Below, one piece after another: positions 58,880-64,000 of a DNA stretch of 64,000 nucleotides. Numbering within the stretch: position 1 is the stretch's first letter; each line of letters opens with the position of its first letter. Location of the stretch: assembly GCA_018340805.1 (NCBI GenBank), contig JACMZG010001911.1, positions 52,742,673 to 52,806,672 on the forward strand, written 5' to 3'. The notes beneath the pieces were generated by a model. It had not been told where the DNA came from. It made no database searches and saw only the letters and a list, made by a program, of their open reading frames with translations. The translations under genes and the position numbers were made by a program. This DNA is from Microvelia longipes. Taxonomy: Eukaryota; Arthropoda; Insecta; Hemiptera; Veliidae.

Positions 58880-59955
58880 CAAAATAAAAGGTTTTTAGAC
58901 GTAAGGTTCTCTTGAATATTGAAACCTTTATATTAAGGTTAACACATGATTTATTGACCTCTGAATATTTGAACAAAAAAGAGAAGTTAACCTCTAAAGA
59001 TTATTAAATTTATAAAAAATATATTACTTTGTGACCTAAAAAATATTTCAATAGTTAGGTAAATGATTATTAATTTTTGTACTTAAATTTTTTACTTTAC
59101 ACTCATAGAACGTATAATGAATGGAAGGTTCCTAAATGATTTAATAATAAAAACCAATATTAAAAAAAATTAACGGAATAATAAAAAGAAAGAGTATTAA
59201 ATATCGAGTACAGGGTACTTCGGACCTATTCCTCATTAAATCGGATTTGCTACGCTCATCCTCACTAGTTCGGACTCGCTTTGCTCATCCTCAGATATTA
59301 AATACTTCCGTTTCATACTCAGCAAACATCCATGCAGCACTGACCACGCTCAATGCTGCTTAACTTTTATAATCTAACAAAAACCATGGATATGCTTGTC
59401 GTATTAAAACGAATCTTAGTGCTATCTATACGTAAAGGTTTATAATTGTACCCAATTTCCACTCAATTGGATTATTTTCCGATTTTTTAAAAAAGATATA
59501 AAAACGTATACAAGTAATTTGATAAAAAATTAAACTAATGCTGATAATGAGATAAAGCTTTAAATAAGTACAAACGTTAGTGTTATACATGAATCTCAAT
59601 CTGATCGCATCACTTTTCGGCGTTTTATGATTGTTCGAAATTTTCGCTGACTCATTATTTCGTGTTAACGACGTCACAAAAAAATATTTACCGAATAGCA
59701 CAACTAAAGCGGGAGACTAATTTTTGTACAATGTTTTAACTCTAGCATAAATACACTGGGAGCTAGGATGATAACAGACACACACACACTAACTCACACG
59801 CATTTACAGACAGACAATTTTGTGAAAACCACTCAGGAGACCCTAAAAACACCTGAAACGGATAATTCCGGTGACATCCCGGTTTCAGATATTTTCGCAA
59901 ACACAATAATTTTCCTAACCTACGGTATAAATGAAAAAGGAAAAGTAAAAATAAC
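58880..59955 (+). repeat. Rep1, best full-length copy
   Basis: From TATTAAGGTTAACACATGATTTATTGACC through CGAGTACAGGGTACTTCGG (59205), GGATTTGCTACGCTCATCC, ACCATGGATATGCTTGTCG, GATGATAACAGACACACAC and AAAAACACCTGAAACGGATAATTCC to ACCTACGGTATAAATGAAAAAGG. No conserved ORF; no clear TSD found by eye. Confidence 0.85.
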
Positions 59956-61019
59956 AATAAAATTTTTCTCTAGGGTACGTCGCATTTTCTCTTCACAAAC
60001 CACACAAATATTGTATATAGCGTAAATTGATAAATTTGGCAAAAAGCAAAATAAGATCGCATTCATATTTTTGTGAAACACAATGCTTTCCCCTTTATAA
60101 GGAAGAAGCAAGAGATACAATAAACAGCTGAGTAATTTATAGATATTAAAATTATCTTTGATCTAGATCAGTTGTAATAAAGAGTTGTGTGGGGGTCAAA
60201 TAAATAAAAATATAATAAATAATAATGGATTAAACAACTTAACTAGTATCAGAGGATATGCAGTTGTAATTATACCCGAGGAATAAAAAATTAAAAAACC
60301 ACATTTATAGGAAAGTTATAAATGTTTATCATTATAAAGTTTGTATGTAATATTAAAAATATGCATGATTATAAGATGATATTATTATTGTAATGATTTT
60401 ATTAAAGGTTATTTATTTATTTTATTTATTTATATTTATAGGAAAGAAGAAAACAATAAGCGAAAACTCTTACTGTCAGTTAAACCAAATAGTATACACA
60501 TTTTACTATAATGCATGTTTAAACCGTATTAAAACCCGTGCGTAGTTCAGGTTTCTTACGAGAAGAAGTTTCGACTTAAATACTCCATGTGATTATTTAA
60601 TCACGACGAAAATGGACGTATAACAGAAACACGCTTTTAATCGCCAAAAACGCCAATCTAAAAAGTGCCTAAGGGGTATATAAGAACTAATAAAAGAGCT
60701 AAAAAAATAAACGCTTAAAACTAATTTTTTCTTTACTTATTTAATAAGAGTAATTTTGTTGCCAACTACCCTAAAATTACCCAAAACGATTTCTTTTGGA
60801 GATCCCAAACGATTTTTGAGCAAAAGCTTCCTGCTCTAGAAACCATAAAATCAGAATCATATTTTTTTATAAATAAGATTCTATTGAGGGTCCTAAATTT
60901 TGCCCAAATCCAGGTTCATTTAGACTAAGGGGCCTTTAACGATTGCCTGACATCATACAGGTTCGGAATCACCTGCTTATCGTCCTATTCGAAGGGTGGC
61001 ACTAGTAAGGGATTCTGTC

Positions 61020-61100
61020 TCTAGCATTAAATACAAGAGGCCCCGACAGAGATCGAACCCAGAGCATCTGGTTGATAGACACACGGGCTGATCATTCATC
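61020..61100 (-). repeat. tRNA-derived SINE fragment
   Basis: Minus strand: GGTCTCGGTGATGAATGATCAGCCCG...GATGCTCTGGGTTCGATCTCTGTCGGGG, with A-box-like and B-box (GGGTTCGATCTC) motifs about 45 bp apart. Confidence 0.6.
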
Positions 61101-61129
61101 ACCGAGACCCCCTCCCACACACACTGTAA

Positions 61130-61350
61130 GACAACTTTGTAAACTACTCAGAAGGCAGTGGCGTAACTATGGGCCCGCACGGGCCCCTCAACGGTTAGGG
61201 GCCCCTAAAAGATAAAGTAAAGACCTTCTGACAGAAGGTCTTCAAATCATCTGAAACGGATGATCAAGTTTTTAGTGTAAAACACAATACTTTTCCTATG
61301 TACCAACGGTATACATAAGGAAAAGTAAAAATATACGAATATGTTTTGTA
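61130..61350 (+). repeat. Rep1 3' end interrupted by a small insertion
   Basis: CTACTCAGAAGG is followed by GTGGCGTAACTATGGGCCCGCACGGGCCC...GGGGCCCC, a GC-rich insert, and the Rep1 tail resumes at CATCTGAAACGGATGATC and TTTTCCTATGTACCAACGG. Confidence 0.65.
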
Positions 61351-62269
61351 AAGAAAAATATAGATTTATGTTTACGAATAAAAACAGTATACTAGTCGAT
61401 CATTGGATGTATTTAAATAGGGAAGTATTTAGTTTAATACAAGACGTACTCAATTTTTATTCATAGTATAGAGCCCTACATTTGATTAAGATTAAAAAAA
61501 CAATTAACTTTTAAGTTTCCTTAAATGATAAAGGACGTAACGGGATAATACAGAAAACAAATAAAATAAAGTGAAACAAATTTAAATAAGAAAAGGTTGA
61601 TCGATAATTAATAGATTTCCGTTTATCATTATAACACATTAACAAGTCAATAAATTAACTTTAACAATAACACTATTAGAACTGGATTCATTCATTAAAT
61701 CTAAATCAAAACAAAGGCAACATATACCTATTAAACCGTATAACTAATTGGTGTTCAACATTCACTCGTGAATAAAAACAATGCAGATAATAATCAAAAA
61801 GATAGTCATCTCGATACTCTAGTCCGCGCCTACAGTTTTAGTTCGTTCAACCTTCGTTCACTATCAAGGGCGCTAGTGTAGCCAGGGTCAATTACTAACG
61901 ATGTTTATGTCCATAAACCATCATTTAATTAAATAATATAGTTCACATCAAAATATTTATAAGCAATAGTTAAGGAAATATAAAACTGCTTTTAGTAGGT
62001 TACGATTCTGGATCTTAACTCTTCTCAATGAAGTTTTTAGAATAAAACATTTTTTAGTCGTCTTATTTACTTGCATTTTAAAATTACAAAAATTTACATC
62101 AGTCACATTTTATTTACTTTCATAACATTTTTAACGATTTTACTATAAAGTTTTCACTTTTTCTTATTTGAACCGCAGAGAAATGAAAAAAGGAGTGTGT
62201 TTCCACCAAAACCCCAAATAGAGATTTCACCTAAAATAAACGTTTAATACCTCTAGACAACTTGGAAAA

Positions 62270-62560
62270 GTCTGTTGGTGTGTTTGTGTCTGTTATCATC
62301 GAGTTGTATTTTACTAATTTCTTTGTATGTACGTGCGCGCTTTTCTTTGTTTGTGTGTGTATGTATTTGTTAGTGTGTGTGTCTGATAACAGATTATAAA
62401 ATCGTAGTAATATCGTACTAATTTGTCTGTATGTGTGTGTGTGTGTGTATGTGTGACTGATATTATCCCAGTAGTATTTTACAAATTTGTCTGTAATGTA
62501 CGAGTGTGTGTGTATGTGTGAGTGCGTGTGTGTGTCTGTTATCACTGTAGCTTCTAATGT
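62270..62560 (-). repeat. Three tandem Rep1 microsatellite blocks
   Basis: GTGTCTGTTATCATCGAGTTGTATTTTACTAATTTCTTTGTATGT recurs with variation at about 62280, 62370 and 62455, each joined by TGTGTG runs. Local amplification of the CA-block of Rep1. Confidence 0.75.
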
Positions 62561-62604
62561 GTCCAAAAGACAAAGTGAAGATATCAGTGTTATGCAAAAG
62601 CTTT

Positions 62605-62775
62605 TTATGTCTCTTGCATTGATGTACCAAGTATTACTCGTTTTACATTTTATTTTCAAGTTTTACATCAATTTGATGTACGACATAAAACTTGGTACAT
62701 CAATTTGATGTATTAAGTTTTACCTAGTACATCAATTTAATATACCAAGTTTTAACTTGGTTCATCAATTTGTTG
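62605..62775. repeat. Tandem palindromic units ACATCAATTTGATGT
   Basis: Four to five units of about 30-40 bp alternating TACATCAATTTGATGTA (self-complementary) with AAGTTTTAC/TAAAACTTG. Confidence 0.8.
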
Positions 62776-64000
62776 CTGTAGTTGTGCTAGCCAGAATTTT
62801 ACAAGGACCTTATTAATGATTTAGCAAAAATTCCAAAACTTTTTAAAAACGTAAAAAAATGGATCGATTAAGTAAAGCACGCATGTAATGTCAGAACAAC
62901 AATTGTTAAGTTTCATCAAATTCGGCACGAATGTATGCCTTTATTTAATAAATAATTATATAGTTTCATTTTAATACGGCTGGTTGCTAATATATCTACG
63001 TCGAATACGATGGTATGGAAAACTTTTGAGATACACTGTGCTCGATTTTTCTAATTTTATTTTTATTACTATACTAATAACACTACTAATTTCAGCATTT
63101 TGCGATTTATTCGTATGTGTGCTAAAAACAGTACAACGTAAATAACAAGCTTTTAGCATAATAATAATTCATATTTAATTACTTCACTTAATATACTACT
63201 TTGATTATAATTTATTATTCTTTTAAGTCAAAAGAATTAGATTTTTTTAAAAGATAAAAAAAATTAATGAAAAATATTTTAGTAAAAAAAATACTCAATG
63301 AATTATTAAAATTTTTATCTTCGTGTATAAAATATTCTGAAAATAATCTTAAAAATTATCAAATAATTTATTTATTAATTATTAGGTTTATTAAAGAAAT
63401 CTTAAAGTTAAAAATATTGAAAAGTAAAATAGTAGACTATGTAACCTTGTGTATTAACAAGCGCACAAGTCAATCAAATTAATTTAAAAGCAATAAAATC
63501 GCATTACAATGTTTTATATTAATTTTAAGGGGTGCAATCAATAAAACAATGCTGTAAGTAAGTAAAGGCAGTAAAGTAACATTTTATAGTTGGCGTACGT
63601 AAAGAAATGTAGCGATAAAATTGTTTTTACTGGCATTTTTAAGGCTGTAAAGCCGTCGAAAAATAAATAAATTTATTTGGAATCAGAAGAACAAGCACAA
63701 TCAATGCCCCCATTCCCCCCTTCACTTCCGTCATCCCTAGTAAGCGCAATATTTAGATGAATAATCACAAATATGACTATACTAGTGTTTAATTCTGGAC
63801 TATTCTACTCGGCAGTAATTGCAATGTTTCGGAAATTGCATTTTACGAGCGATAGCTCGATTTGTTAAAAAATCTCTTCTTTTTGGACATAAAAATCTAA
63901 AATTAATAACACGGGTAGTTTCATACAAGAAGATGAAGAAGGTGATGGGGTGGTGGACTTTAATGTCGCCAAAAATGTTCTTTGAAAACAAAAACACTAA

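Larger units (their letters stand above)
47275..64000. other. Right-hand region without recognised host exons
   Basis: Either the first intron(s) of the aminopeptidase gene or intergenic DNA. Repeats are listed separately. Unlisted stretches (48140-48990, 49060-49790, 51900-53250, 54700-55960, 60130-60950, 61360-62230, 62780-64000) are AT-rich with no feature I can support. Confidence 0.7.

Noticed and set aside
62231..62708. 142-codon minus ORF with HTHTHTH and its sense partner
   Set aside because: Translation of (CA)n/(TG)n blocks of Rep1.
63267..63482. 71-codon plus ORF rich in K, I and L
   Set aside because: Composition is what AT-rich noise gives; no domain or splice context.

Overview
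The window looks like nuclear DNA of an insect, assembled from noisy long reads. The DNA is very AT-rich, and the only confident host gene is a multi-exon M1 aminopeptidase with introns of up to 15.5 kb and GT-AG splice sites. The rest is arthropod-type mobile DNA: a gypsy/errantivirus-style LTR element (AGTTA...TAACT ends, tRNA-Lys primer site), a Jockey-like LINE fragment, a hAT element, tRNA-derived SINE pieces, foldback elements, a Helitron-like end and long (TA)n tracts. I cannot name the species or order.

Host gene. An aminopeptidase N-like (M1/gluzincin) gene on the minus strand runs across the left three quarters of the window. Ten exons (47122-47274 down to 190-377) join in perfect phase into about 567 codons. 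They cover the end of the N-terminal beta domain, the GAMEN-type loop (here VAMEN), the HEXXH-18-E zinc site, the catalytic Tyr, domain III and the start of the ERAP1-like C-terminal domain. The first exon(s) with the start codon were not found (upstream of 47274 or outside the window), and the 3' end lies left of base 1. Visible exon 6 lacks one base relative to the expected frame. The two LTRs at 20-25 kb differ mostly by homopolymer indels, so an assembly error is as likely as a real mutation.

Layout. 0.2-4.7 kb: three 3' exons, a repeat copy and a hammerhead-like motif. 4.7-13.8 kb: exons 7 to 5, tRNA-like SINE pieces and two foldback elements. 13.8-29.3 kb: one 15.5 kb intron holding a complete non-autonomous hAT element (8-bp target duplication), a complete 5.07 kb LTR element that keeps only a gag ORF, GC-rich hairpin repeats and (TA)n. 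29.3-30.2 kb: the zinc-site exons. 30.2-43.6 kb: a second giant intron with foldbacks, a LINE fragment and a nested palindrome complex at 39.2-43.4 kb that encloses an exon-like coding segment. 43.6-47.3 kb: the first two visible exons and a Helitron-like 3' end. 47.3-64 kb: no convincing host exon, only retroposons, a ~1 kb repeat family (Rep1), a composite promoter-plus-hairpin family (Rep2/3) and microsatellites.

No operon-like grouping exists; the only inferred functional unit is the aminopeptidase. The least familiar material is the gag-only LTR element, the Rep2/3 family with paired TGACGTCA sites, a TATA box, a short ORF and GC-rich GAA/TTC-loop hairpins, and the palindrome complex at 39-43 kb.
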